45,194 bases of DNA from Alterluteimonas quercicellularis (GTDB lineage Bacteria > Pseudomonadota > Gammaproteobacteria > Xanthomonadales > Xanthomonadaceae), in the NCBI RefSeq assembly GCF_021191635.1, contig NZ_JAIWPR010000033.1, forward strand, positions 1-45,194, in the 5' to 3' direction. Numbering within the stretch: position 1 is the stretch's first letter; each line of letters starts with the position of its first letter. Below, one piece after another: positions 1 to 8,311 of this stretch. The notes below the pieces were generated by a model. It was not told where the DNA came from, searched no databases, and saw only the letters and a program-made list of their open reading frames with translations. A program made the translations under genes and the position numbers.

Positions 1-78
1 GCGCCGGTGTTTTAGGGGCGCGCGCGCGGGCGAGGGGATTTTCCCGGATCCCGGGTCGCGCGCGAGCGCGCTCCTACA
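1..78. repeat. GC-rich inverted repeat, copy A
   Basis: The right arm (56-78) reads TCGCGCGCGAGCGCGCTCC followed by TACA and recurs almost unchanged at 21097-21119, 25688-25710 and, with one or two changes, at 25864-25895 and 33427-33447. The left arm (about 11-35) is a degenerate inverted version beginning TTTTAGGGGCGCGC. A short loop containing a palindromic CCCGGATCCCGGG-like core lies between them. It looks like a REP-type intergenic element; whether it is mobilised cannot be told from one window. Confidence 0.65.
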
Positions 79-93
79 TGCAGCACGTCGACG

Positions 94-1092
94 TCAGGCC
101 AGCGGCCGCGCGGTGAGCGCGCCGGTCTCCTCGTCGTGCAGCGCGCGGATGCGATCGGCGACCGGGTCGATGCGCGTGGTGTCGCCGAGCGCTCGAAGGA
201 AGCGGCAGGCGGCGAAGCGCGAGGCGGCGCGCTCGTAGCGGTCGATCCAGGCGAGCCGGTCGGGGCGGTTCGCCTGTTCCGGCGACCAGGCGGCCACGGG
301 CGGGCGGATGCGCCGGCGGACGCCCGCCCGCCACGGCTTGGCGGTGAGCCGCGCGCGGAAGCAGCGCTGCGCCTTGCACAGCATCGCGTACAGCGGGTCC
401 GTGCCCAGCGCCTGGAAACACGCGGCGACTTCCGCGTCCAGCGGATCGAAGGTGCGGTGCAGCGCCATCGCCCGCAGCCCGCCGGGCGAGCGGTAGACGC
501 GCAGGTGCCAGTCCGGGTGGGCGGTGGAGAACGCTTCCACCCGCTGCAGCGCGCGCGCCTCCGCGCCGCCTTCGTGCATGTGGCGCCTGCGCGCGCGTTC
601 CCCCAGCCAGATCGCCAGGGGCAGCACGACGACGGCGGTGCCGAGCGGCCAGATCCAGTGCTGGAACCAGACTCCCGCCGCCAGCCCGAGGGCCATCGCG
701 ATGGCGACGACCGCGGTCGGGGGCCCGAAACGCCGCGGCGCGAAATCGATGTCGGCGAACAGCACGTCGGGCGAGTTCAGGCACCGCGCGCCATAGCTGT
801 TGCGGGTGACGATCGCGCCGTCGGGGTGGCGCGCGACGATCTGCTCGCGGATCGGCACGCCGTGCACGCCGTAGTTCGAGCGCCGCTCGCGGCGCGGCAG
901 CGTCTCGCCCGCGAGGATGCGGTCCAGCGCCGCCTGCGCGCGCGCTTGCGCATGCGCCTCTGCCGCCGCCTGGCCCTCGTCGGACCAGCCGAAGCGACGC
1001 ACGGTCACGCGGCGCTTGCCGGCGCGGGACTGCAGCCGCGCCTCGGCCCAGTAGGCCGGCACGATCATCGGCGATGCGGGGCGGTTCTCCAT
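94..1092 (-). CDS. Conserved hypothetical membrane protein
   Basis: This is a 332-residue protein of unknown function. The N-terminal 115 residues are soluble and rich in Arg and Ala. Two adjacent hydrophobic stretches (about residues 125-145 and 148-165, separated by a short WIWP turn) look like a membrane hairpin. A basic, Trp-containing C-terminal domain of about 150 residues follows. I chose the ATG at 1092 because AGGAGG lies 5 bases before it; an open frame continues further upstream but has no better start. I have the impression that similar proteins are common in Xanthomonas-type genomes, but no named domain is recognised. The gene stands alone, facing away from the sigma factor gene, and ends next to repeat copy A. 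Confidence 0.75.
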   Translation of the reverse strand: MENRPASPMIVPAYWAEARLQSRAGKRRVTVRRFGWSDEGQAAAEAHAQARAQAALDRILAGETLPRRERRSNYGVHGVPIREQIVARHPDGAIVTRNSYGARCLNSPDVLFADIDFAPRRFGPPTAVVAIAMALGLAAGVWFQHWIWPLGTAVVVLPLAIWLGERARRRHMHEGGAEARALQRVEAFSTAHPDWHLRVYRSPGGLRAMALHRTFDPLDAEVAACFQALGTDPLYAMLCKAQRCFRARLTAKPWRAGVRRRIRPPVAAWSPEQANRPDRLAWIDRYERAASRFAACRFLRALGDTTRIDPVADRIRALHDEETGALTARPLA

Positions 1093-1208
1093 GCTCACCT
1101 CCTGTCCGGCGTCGTTCCGCGCCCGGGTCGGCGGCCGGCAAGGACGGGTCGTCCGGCGGGCCGGGGCAGCAGGGCCGGGTCCGTATCCGGCCTCTCCAGC
1201 GTCCGGCC

Positions 1209-1292
1209 CGGGGCGACGTCGGAGTCCTTCGACAGCGCGAAGTCCAGCGCGGGCACGAAGGGGCGGACGTCGAGGATGTCGAGGGTGGTCAC
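1209..1292 (-). pseudogene. N-terminal remnant of a VOC/glyoxalase-like protein
   Basis: Reading from a GTG at 1292, the first 22 codons give a peptide containing LDVRPFVPALDFALSK. This resembles the typical start of vicinal-oxygen-chelate (glyoxalase/bleomycin-resistance) proteins. After this point the frame runs on for about 40 codons of Pro/Arg-rich sequence with no family resemblance, and no further VOC sequence is visible on either strand. I read it as the remains of a gene cut off after its first strand-helix element. The rest of the 333-base gap between the neighbouring genes holds nothing else I can support. The call depends on memory of the family start and is tentative. Confidence 0.4.
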
Positions 1293-1425
1293 GGGGTTTC
1301 CGGGGTGGACGGTCGGTGCGCAGGCTATCCAAGCGGCGGCGCGTTGCCAATCGCGGACGCCGCGGTCACCGCTTCGTCATGAAGCGCCTCTATGGTGCCG
1401 CGCACTCCAGGGGCGGACCGACGCA

Positions 1426-1950
1426 TTGGCCGAGCAGGCAAAACGGCGCTTTGCGCGCATGTTCGCGGAACACCGTCCGGTGCTGCGCGGATTCTTCGCG
1501 CGGCGCGGTGCGCACGACGAAGCCGACGACCTGGTGCAGGAGACCTACCTGCGCCTGCTCCGCGCCCACGAGGCGCGGGGCGAGGCGATCGCCAACCCGG
1601 AGGCCTACCTCTTCACCGTGGCGCTGAACCTGGCGCGCGAGCAGGCCGCGCGCCGGCGCCGGGTGCTGGTGCCGATCGAGGAACTGGAGCACGTGGCCGC
1701 GCAGCTGTCCGACGAGGACGGCGCCGAGCGCGCGGCCGAGCGCGCGCAGCGGCGCCGGCGCCTGCAGGCGGTGCTGGCCACGCTGCCCGAGCGCACGCGC
1801 GCGGTGCTGGTGATGCAGCACCGCGACGGGCTGAGCTACCGGCAGATCGCCGAGCGTCTCGGCGTCTCCCCGCACATGGTCAAGAAGCACGTGGTCCGCG
1901 GCCTGTTCCTGTGCCGCCAGGCGCAGCAAGACGACGCGGAGGCGGAATGA
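1426..1950 (+). CDS. ECF RNA polymerase sigma factor, FecI family
   Basis: An extracytoplasmic-function sigma factor of about 174 residues that would direct RNA polymerase to the neighbouring receptor gene. Region 2 is seen as FAEHRPVLRGFFARRG followed by DDLVQETYLRLL. Region 4 is seen as LPERTRAVLVMQHRDGLSYR and the helix-turn-helix IAERLGVSPHMVKKHVVRGL. The start is uncertain: TTG at 1426 keeps the helix that precedes region 2.1 and follows a GGGGCGGA stretch, while ATG at 1459 would give 163 residues. The open frame extends much further upstream, but this is a GC-rich artefact. The stop overlaps the fecR start (ATGA), so the two are translationally coupled. FecI/FecR pairs act with a TonB-dependent transducer, which follows directly. 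Confidence 0.9.
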   Translation: MAEQAKRRFARMFAEHRPVLRGFFARRGAHDEADDLVQETYLRLLRAHEARGEAIANPEAYLFTVALNLAREQAARRRRVLVPIEELEHVAAQLSDEDGAERAAERAQRRRRLQAVLATLPERTRAVLVMQHRDGLSYRQIAERLGVSPHMVKKHVVRGLFLCRQAQQDDAEAE

Positions 1951-2954
1951 GGCGGCACGATCGCACGGACGCGGACGCCACGCTGGCGGCGGCGCAGTGG
2001 CACGCGCGGCAGCGCGAGGGCGCCCTGGGCGCGGCCGAGCAGGCCCGCTTCATGGACTGGCTGACGGCCTCGTCCGCGCACCTGCGCGAGTACCTGGCGA
2101 TCGCGCGGATCGCCGGCGAGCTGGGCGAGGCGATTCGCGCGATGCCGGCCGACGCCGGCGCCCGGGACGCGGCGCCGCGCGGCAACGTGGTCGCGCTGCC
2201 GCTGCCCAGGCCGAAGGCGCCCGCCGCGCCGGTGCGGCGGCCGCGCATGCGTGCGGCCCGGTTCGCGACCGCCGCGGTCCTGGTGCTGGGACTGGGCCTG
2301 GCGACGCACCTGGCCTGGCCGCGCACGATGGAGTACGCCGCCGCGCACGGTGCGCCGCGCCGCATCGAGCTGCCCGACCGCACGATCGTCCACCTCAACG
2401 CGGAGAGCGCGCTGACCGCGCGCTTCAACGCCTTCGCCCGCCGGATCGAGCTGACCCGCGGGCAGGCGAGTTTCGTCGTGGCCGCGGAACGCCGCCCGTT
2501 CGCGGTGGAGGCGGCCGGCCTGCGCATCCGCGACATCGGCACCACCTTCGACGTCTCGCTGCGCCGCGGCCAGGCGCGCGTCGACGTGGCCGAGGGCCGC
2601 GTGCACGTGGTCGCCGACGGCCGGCTGCTGGCCGACCTCGGCGCGGGGCAGCGCGCCCGCATCGCCCATCGCGACCGCAGCGTCATCGTGAGCCGCGAGG
2701 ATGTCGCCGCGATGACGGCCTGGTGGCATCGCCGCATCGTGTTCCGCGACGAGACGCTGCAGGAGGTCGCCGACCAGTTCAACCGCCTCAACCGCGTCCG
2801 CATCCAGGTGGACGATGCGGACGCGGGCCGGCTGCGCCTCACCGGCAGCCTGCGCGGCGACGACGTGGACTCGCTGCGCGCGTTCCTCGACCGGCAGCCG
2901 GCGCTCGCCACGACCGTCGCCGGCGATCGCATCCACGTTGCCACGCGGCGCTGA
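1947..2954 (+). CDS. FecR-family anti-sigma factor / transmembrane sensor
   Basis: A 335-residue inner-membrane regulator that in this family holds or activates its cognate ECF sigma factor and receives the signal from the outer-membrane transducer. A cytoplasmic DUF4880-like N-terminus spans about residues 10-55 (AAAQWHARQREG, then FMDWLTASSAHLREYL). A single membrane segment lies near 104-122. The periplasmic FecR domain spans about 130-235 (ELPDRTIVHLNAESAL, FAVEAAGLRIRDIGTTFDV, RVDVAEGRVHVV). The C-terminus (about 265-335, LQEVADQFNRLNRVRIQVDD) has an STN-like secretin fold signature. The start ATG overlaps the sigma factor stop. It is co-transcribed with the sigma gene and lies 129 bases before the receptor gene. 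Confidence 0.93.
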   Translation: MRRHDRTDADATLAAAQWHARQREGALGAAEQARFMDWLTASSAHLREYLAIARIAGELGEAIRAMPADAGARDAAPRGNVVALPLPRPKAPAAPVRRPRMRAARFATAAVLVLGLGLATHLAWPRTMEYAAAHGAPRRIELPDRTIVHLNAESALTARFNAFARRIELTRGQASFVVAAERRPFAVEAAGLRIRDIGTTFDVSLRRGQARVDVAEGRVHVVADGRLLADLGAGQRARIAHRDRSVIVSREDVAAMTAWWHRRIVFRDETLQEVADQFNRLNRVRIQVDDADAGRLRLTGSLRGDDVDSLRAFLDRQPALATTVAGDRIHVATRR

Positions 2955-2976
2955 GCGCGGTCCGCAACCGGCGGTG

Positions 2977-3032
2977 TCAAAAAAAATTCATCAAAAAACG
3001 GTGCCCGATCCCCGCCCCGCGCACTCGTAGGT
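2977..3032 (+). promoter_or_regulatory. Candidate ECF-dependent promoter region of the receptor gene
   Basis: The 129-base gap between fecR and the receptor starts with an unusually A-rich tract (two runs of 6-8 A around 2979-2998) in an otherwise GC-rich sequence. It continues with a C-rich stretch and a CGTA element at 3026-3029. ECF promoters often have a CGTA or CGTC type -10 motif, so this gap is the natural place for a promoter recognised by the upstream FecI-type factor. No confirmed consensus could be applied. Confidence 0.3.
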
Positions 3033-3083
3033 CCGGTACGCGTGCGCAGCAGCACGTGCCCAGCCACCCCACCGGACCCCACG

Positions 3084-6000
3084 ATGCGCCGACTCCTGGT
3101 TCTCTCGATCGCCCTCGCCCTGCAGGCGACCGTCCCCGTCATCGCGCAGGACGCCGCCGCGGCGGCCGCCGCCACCCCCGCGATTCCGGCGCAGCCGCTG
3201 GACCGCGCGCTCGACGCGCTGTCGCGGCAGACCGGCCTGCAGTTCATCTACAACGCGGAAACCGCCGGCAACCCGCGCACTCGCGCCATCGACGCCGGCC
3301 TGCCGATCGAGGAAGGGCTGGCGCGGATGCTCGCCGGCACCGGCCTGCGCCACCGCCGCCTCAACGCCGGCACCGTGACCATCGAGCCCGACGTCGACGC
3401 CGCCGCGCCGCCGGCCCCGGCCGGCGCGCCCGCGGCCGCGCCGGCGGCGCCCGTGCCCGCGGTCGCCGTCGCGAGCGCTCGAGCCCCGCTGGAGCTGGAG
3501 ACGGTCGAGGTGGTCGGCAGCTACAGCCGCAGCCTGGAGCGCGCGGTCGACATCAAGCGCGCCAACCTCGCGTTCTCCGATTCGATCGTCGCCACCGACG
3601 TCGCCGACTTCCCGGAGCAGAACCTGGCCGAGGCGCTGCAGCGCATGCCCGGCGTCACCATCGAGCGCAACAAGGGCCTGGGCAGCCGGGTCAACATCCG
3701 CGGCCTGCCGTCGGAATACACCCACGTCGCGATCAACGACCTGGCCACCGCCTCGGGCAGCGGCGGGCGCGACGTCGAGTTCGACATCTTCGCCTCGGAG
3801 ATCATCCAGCAGGTCACCGTGCAGAAGTCGCCGACCGCCGCCGACGAGGAAGGCGGCATCGCCGGCTCCGTGCAGATCTCCACCGCGCGGCCGTTCGACT
3901 ACGCCGGGCGCAAGCTGGTCGCTTCCGCCGAGGGCGCGCACAACTCCATCTCCGGCGAGAACGACCCGAAGTTCTCGTTCCTGGCCAGCGACACCTGGGG
4001 CGACTGGGGCGCGCTGGCGTCGTTCTCGCACGCCAGGCGGACCAACCGCACCGACTCGACCTCCGGCATCAACTTCCGCCCGATGTCGCGCTTCCTGGGC
4101 GCCTCGGGCACGCGCGGCGAGCAGGCCGAGGCGGTGCTGGAGCGCGACGCCGGCCTGGTCATCGACGACCGCACCGACACCGGCGAGAGCGACCTGATCG
4201 TGTTCCAGGACAAGGTCGGCGACCGCGTCTACCTCAACGAGCAGGAGAAGTGGGGCGCCACCGCCTCGCTGCAGTACCGGCCCAGCACTGACTTCAGCCT
4301 GACCTTCGACGCCATGCTCGGCGGCTACGACACCACCGAGGACGAGTACGACGCCGCGGCCTACTCCGCCTCCAGCCGCAGCACGCTGGAGACCATCCAC
4401 GACTACGATGCGTCCACGCTGGCCCAGCACGGCATCGTGGTGCTGCGCGACGTTTCCTACACCGCCACCCAGCACGAGTTCCTGAGCAAGGAACGCATCT
4501 CCGAGACCGACTACCGGCAGTACAGCATGGCGATGGACTGGCGCCCGGGCGACTGGAAGATCGACGCGATGGCCGGCTACTCGGGCGCGGAGAAGACGCT
4601 CGACTACTCGAACCTCAAGCATGTCGCGTATGCGCCCTCGCGCACGCGCTGGACCGGTCGCAGCGGCGAGACGATCCCCAGCGACAATCCCGACACCATC
4701 GACATGTACGACGCGCCGGACCGCTACCTGTTCGAAGCCTACGAGACCACGCTCGAGCGGGTAAGCGACGACAAGTACGCCGCCCAGGTGAACTTCGCCC
4801 GTACCCTGGACCTCGGCTTCCTGCCCGCGCTGCACACCGTGCGCTTCGGCGCGCGCCGCACCGACAAGTCGAAGGAACGGGAGTACGGCGAGGCCAAGAT
4901 CACCGGCCCCGCCGCCGGCGACAGCTCCTGGGTGAACACCCGCACCCTGGCCGACAGCCCGCTGGAGTGGATCGGCGACATCGTGCCCGGCGGCGCCTAC
5001 CGCACCAAGGACCTGGCCTGGCGGCAGGTCTCCAACGAGTACGCCCGTGGGGCGTTCCGCTATCCCGGCTTCTCCACCCCGTTCGAGGACGGCCAGTACT
5101 ACCGCGTCGACGAGGACGTGACCAGCCTGTACGCGATGGCCGAACTGGCCTTCGACGTGGGCCGGGTGCCGGTCTCGGCCAACGCCGGCGCACGCTGGGT
5201 CGATACCTCGGTCAACTCCTACGGCTACCATCCGGTGCAGCACGAGGACGGCAGCACCGGCTACACCGACGATCCGGTCTCGAAGGAAGGCGGCTACACC
5301 GACGTGCTGCCCAGCTTCAACGCCACCGCCGAGCTGGCCGACGGCCTGCTGCTGCGCGCGGCCGCCTCGGAGACGCTGATCCGCCCGGCGCTGACCGACG
5401 TGGCCTACAAGCGCACCGCCAGCTGGAGCTCCTTCCGCTTCACCGACGGCAACCCCGACCTCCAGCCGACCTACGCCCGGCAGTGGGAGATCGGCCTGGA
5501 GAAGTACCTCGACAACGGCGGCCTGCTGGCCGCGTCCTACTTCCGCAAGACCATCGACGGCGTGGTGATCAACGCGCTGACCGGGGTCGTCGAGGACGTC
5601 GCGGTCTACAACGCCAACGGCACCCTCAACGGCATCTACGACTTCGACGTCTACCAGCCGGTCAACGCCGACGGCAGCTACGAGGTCGACGGCATCGAGC
5701 TGATCGCGCAGCTGCCGTTCTCGATGCTGCACCCGGCCCTCGAAGGCTTCGGCATCAACGCCAACTACACCATGCTCGACAGCTCGCTGGCCGGCGAGTC
5801 CGACCTTGGCATCGCCACGCCGATGCCCGGGCTGTCGGAGAAGACCTACAACCTCACCCTCTACTACGAGAACGACCGCTTCGACGCCCGCCTGTCCTAC
5901 AACCACAAGGACGAGTACGTCGAGAGCATCGGCTACAACTTGTACCCGATCTGGCGCGACGCCTACGGCCAGCTGGACGTGTCGATCGGCTACCGCCTGA

Positions 6001-6140
6001 GCGACCGGGTGAAGATCAGCCTGAAGGGCATCAACCTCACCGACGAGGCCACCACCGGCTACACCATGGACCCGGCGTTCCCGACGATGTACGAACTGTC
6101 GGGCAAGCGCATCAGCCTCGGCCTGCGCGCCGACTTCTGA
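3084..6140 (+). CDS. TonB-dependent transducer/receptor with N-terminal STN domain
   Basis: A 1018-residue outer-membrane active transporter. A signal peptide (residues 1-24, ending VIAQ) is followed by an STN domain at about 34-105 (QPLDRALDALSRQTGLQFIY, GLARMLAGTGLRHRRL). This is the domain that contacts FecR in surface signalling. After an Ala/Pro-rich linker come the plug, with FPEQNLAEALQRMPGVTI and NIRGLPSEYTHVAINDL, and a long beta-barrel ending in the terminal aromatic (LGLRADF). The plug motifs are those of the large receptor subfamily common in Xanthomonas and Caulobacter (TIGR01782-like). Placement after fecI-fecR and before a secreted phosphoesterase suggests import of a phosphorylated organic compound rather than a siderophore; this is inference. 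I chose the ATG at 3084 because it gives a clean signal peptide; an upstream in-frame ATG at 3042 does not. Confidence 0.95.
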   Translation: MRRLLVLSIALALQATVPVIAQDAAAAAAATPAIPAQPLDRALDALSRQTGLQFIYNAETAGNPRTRAIDAGLPIEEGLARMLAGTGLRHRRLNAGTVTIEPDVDAAAPPAPAGAPAAAPAAPVPAVAVASARAPLELETVEVVGSYSRSLERAVDIKRANLAFSDSIVATDVADFPEQNLAEALQRMPGVTIERNKGLGSRVNIRGLPSEYTHVAINDLATASGSGGRDVEFDIFASEIIQQVTVQKSPTAADEEGGIAGSVQISTARPFDYAGRKLVASAEGAHNSISGENDPKFSFLASDTWGDWGALASFSHARRTNRTDSTSGINFRPMSRFLGASGTRGEQAEAVLERDAGLVIDDRTDTGESDLIVFQDKVGDRVYLNEQEKWGATASLQYRPSTDFSLTFDAMLGGYDTTEDEYDAAAYSASSRSTLETIHDYDASTLAQHGIVVLRDVSYTATQHEFLSKERISETDYRQYSMAMDWRPGDWKIDAMAGYSGAEKTLDYSNLKHVAYAPSRTRWTGRSGETIPSDNPDTIDMYDAPDRYLFEAYETTLERVSDDKYAAQVNFARTLDLGFLPALHTVRFGARRTDKSKEREYGEAKITGPAAGDSSWVNTRTLADSPLEWIGDIVPGGAYRTKDLAWRQVSNEYARGAFRYPGFSTPFEDGQYYRVDEDVTSLYAMAELAFDVGRVPVSANAGARWVDTSVNSYGYHPVQHEDGSTGYTDDPVSKEGGYTDVLPSFNATAELADGLLLRAAASETLIRPALTDVAYKRTASWSSFRFTDGNPDLQPTYARQWEIGLEKYLDNGGLLAASYFRKTIDGVVINALTGVVEDVAVYNANGTLNGIYDFDVYQPVNADGSYEVDGIELIAQLPFSMLHPALEGFGINANYTMLDSSLAGESDLGIATPMPGLSEKTYNLTLYYENDRFDARLSYNHKDEYVESIGYNLYPIWRDAYGQLDVSIGYRLSDRVKISLKGINLTDEATTGYTMDPAFPTMYELSGKRISLGLRADF

Positions 6141-6214
6141 GCGCACGCCGCGCCCCCGCGCGCCGTGCAGCCGCCATCGCCTGCCTGCCGCGTCCCCAGC
6201 ACGAAGGATTCCCG

Positions 6215-7606
6215 ATGCACCACCGCACCCCCTGCGCACTGCTCGCGCTGGCCCTCGCCTGCGCCGGCCCCGCCCGCGCGGCCGGTCCCGACGCCGGCCG
6301 CGACTGGCAGGCCGGCGACCACCACGTCCACAGCGAGTGGAGCGTGGACTGGGACCGCTCGGTCTCGCCGCCGCGCCCGATCCCCGGCGGCGACTCGCCC
6401 TATACCCGCACCCGCAACGCGCGGCAGGCGCTGGCCCATGGCCTGCGCTGGATCGTGCACACCGATCACGGCGGCCCCGGCCACTCCGCGGTCACCCGCG
6501 ACCACGCCTGGCCGGCGCTGCTGCAGGCCCGGCGCGAGGTGCCCGCGCTGATCCAGTTCAACGGCATGGAGTTCGACGTGCCCGCCGCCGAGCACGCCTC
6601 GCTGATCGTCGCGCCGGGACCGGACGAGCGCGACCAGCTGGTGGAGATCGAGCGGCGCTACGGCCGCAGCGAGCCGCTCGAGGAGGGCGCCCGCGACGAC
6701 GAATCGCTGATGCTGGAAGCGCTGGCGCACATGCGCGCGCTGCCCGCGCCGCCGCTGCTCATCGTCAACCATCCCTCGCGCACCGCCACCGGCGTGGGCG
6801 AGTGGGGCAGGGTCGAGCCCCGCGAGCTGCGCGCCTGGCACGACGCCGCGCCCGGCGTCGTGGTGGGCATGGAGGGCGCGCCCGGGCACCAGGCCACGCG
6901 CAGCGAGCGCGGCCTGTACCGCAACGCCGGCGCGCCGACCTTCGGCGGCTTCGACCAGATGACCGCCACCGTCGGCGGCGTGTGGGACGCGATGCTGGCC
7001 GAGGGCCGCCGTTTCTGGATCACCGCCACCTCCGACTCCCACGTCAACGAACGCGACGGCGGGCGCGACTTCGACCCCGGCGAGTACAGCAAGACCTGGG
7101 TCTGGGCGCGGCCGGAGGCCGCGGACATCCTCGACGGCCTGCGCGAAGGGCGCATGTTCGCGGCGACCGGCGACCTGATCGACGCGCTGGAACTGACCGT
7201 GCGCAGCGCCGGCGACGAGGCGCGGTCCGCGACGATGGGCGGGCGGCTGGCCGCGCGGCCGGGCGAGCCGCTGCGCATCGACCTGCGCGTCCGCCAGCCC
7301 TCGGCGCCCAACGCCCGCGGCCAGCGCCCGCGGCTGGAACAGGTGGCGCTGATCGTGGGCGAAGCGGGCGCCGACGGCGACGCGCGGATGCGGACGCACC
7401 GCTTCGGCCGCGACCGCATGCGCCGCGACGGCGACGGGTGGTCGGTCTCGCTGGAACTCCCGATGCCCGCGCACGGCGGCTTCGTCCGCGCGCGCGGCAG
7501 CAGCACCACCGAGCCCGAGCCGCTCGCCGACGTGCCCGGCGAGGACCCCTGGCGGGACCTGTGGTTCTATTCCAACCCGGTGTTCTTCGAGGCGGCACCC
7601 CGGTGA
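6215..7606 (+). CDS. Secreted PHP-domain metal-dependent phosphoesterase
   Basis: A 463-residue exported protein with a signal peptide (residues 1-23, PARAA end) and a polymerase-and-histidinol-phosphatase (PHP) fold. Metal ligands are visible in order: HHVH (residues 36-39), HTDHGG (82-87), Glu in FNGMEFDV, LLIVNHPSR and ITATSDSHVNE. The spacing matches trinuclear-metal PHP phosphoesterases, which hydrolyse phosphate esters. A long beta-rich C-terminal region (about 325-463) is not assigned. AAGGATT precedes the ATG. It lies 74 bases after the receptor gene in the same direction, so it is probably in the same sigma-dependent operon, where it could release phosphate or a sugar outside the inner membrane before or after uptake. 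The substrate is unknown. Confidence 0.85.
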   Translation: MHHRTPCALLALALACAGPARAAGPDAGRDWQAGDHHVHSEWSVDWDRSVSPPRPIPGGDSPYTRTRNARQALAHGLRWIVHTDHGGPGHSAVTRDHAWPALLQARREVPALIQFNGMEFDVPAAEHASLIVAPGPDERDQLVEIERRYGRSEPLEEGARDDESLMLEALAHMRALPAPPLLIVNHPSRTATGVGEWGRVEPRELRAWHDAAPGVVVGMEGAPGHQATRSERGLYRNAGAPTFGGFDQMTATVGGVWDAMLAEGRRFWITATSDSHVNERDGGRDFDPGEYSKTWVWARPEAADILDGLREGRMFAATGDLIDALELTVRSAGDEARSATMGGRLAARPGEPLRIDLRVRQPSAPNARGQRPRLEQVALIVGEAGADGDARMRTHRFGRDRMRRDGDGWSVSLELPMPAHGGFVRARGSSTTEPEPLADVPGEDPWRDLWFYSNPVFFEAAPR

Positions 7607-7658
7607 AGCCCCGGCGGCTTCGCGCCGCATGGTGGCGATCCCGGACGCGACCGGCGCT

Positions 7659-8135
7659 TCAGCGTTGCGCGTCCGCGTACAGTCGCAGCGCTTCCTCCCG
7701 ATCCCCGAGCGGCCTCAGGAAGACGCCGGGCTTGATCCCCTCGAAGTGCGCGCCTTTCAGCATGACGAGGCGGACCTGGGTGTCTCCGGCATGCGCCTGC
7801 CGGATCTGGCCCAGGCTGTAGTGCAGGTGGGACGCCAGCGGAACGGGCAGCACCTCGGGCACCACGGCGGCGTTGGTGACGAGCACTTCGTCGACCTGGA
7901 TGTGCAGGCGAATGGTGTTCCTCGACCCCGGGCCGGTGCGTCGCATCTCATCCGAGACCTGCCTGCCGGCACCGTCGATCATGTCCACGCCGACCACGCG
8001 CCCGATCAGGATATGGTCGGCCTGCTGCGCCATCTCTTCCAGCGTCGCTTCGAACGGAAGCCCGGCGAGGGCGATCAACGGGATCAGCGTCGCGATCAGG
8101 CCGAGCAAGCGTGCCGAGCATCGTTTGACCGTCAT
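7659..8135 (-). CDS. Exported hypothetical protein
   Basis: A 158-residue protein with a clear signal peptide (basic MTVKRCSARLL, hydrophobic core to about residue 25). The mature part contains ATLEEMAQQADHILIGRVVGVD and later IQVDEVLV, which resembles small exported beta-barrel-like proteins whose function is not known to me. It converges with the phosphoesterase gene, ending 52 bases beyond it. Its start faces the lipoprotein gene at 8312, so the 176-base gap between them must hold both promoters. Base composition is slightly less GC-rich than the flanks. Confidence 0.7.
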   Translation of the reverse strand: MTVKRCSARLLGLIATLIPLIALAGLPFEATLEEMAQQADHILIGRVVGVDMIDGAGRQVSDEMRRTGPGSRNTIRLHIQVDEVLVTNAAVVPEVLPVPLASHLHYSLGQIRQAHAGDTQVRLVMLKGAHFEGIKPGVFLRPLGDREEALRLYADAQR

Positions 8136-8311
8136 CGGAAGGGGTTCCCATCTTCGTCTCGCGCCTCACTGTAGTGCATGGAGCGGAGCGGGATTCAGCA
8201 GCGCCGGCCGCGCGGCGTGATCTGCATACTATGGACATTGCCGCCGCCGGCGTCGTATCGCGTCGGATCGTCGCCGGCCCCACTCCCACCTTCTCCGATG
8301 TGAACGCGCCC

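Noticed and set aside
2991..6239. A 1082-codon open frame antisense to the STN receptor gene
   Set aside because: It mirrors a clearly real receptor gene; its Val/Gly/Arg-rich composition is typical of GC-driven antisense frames.
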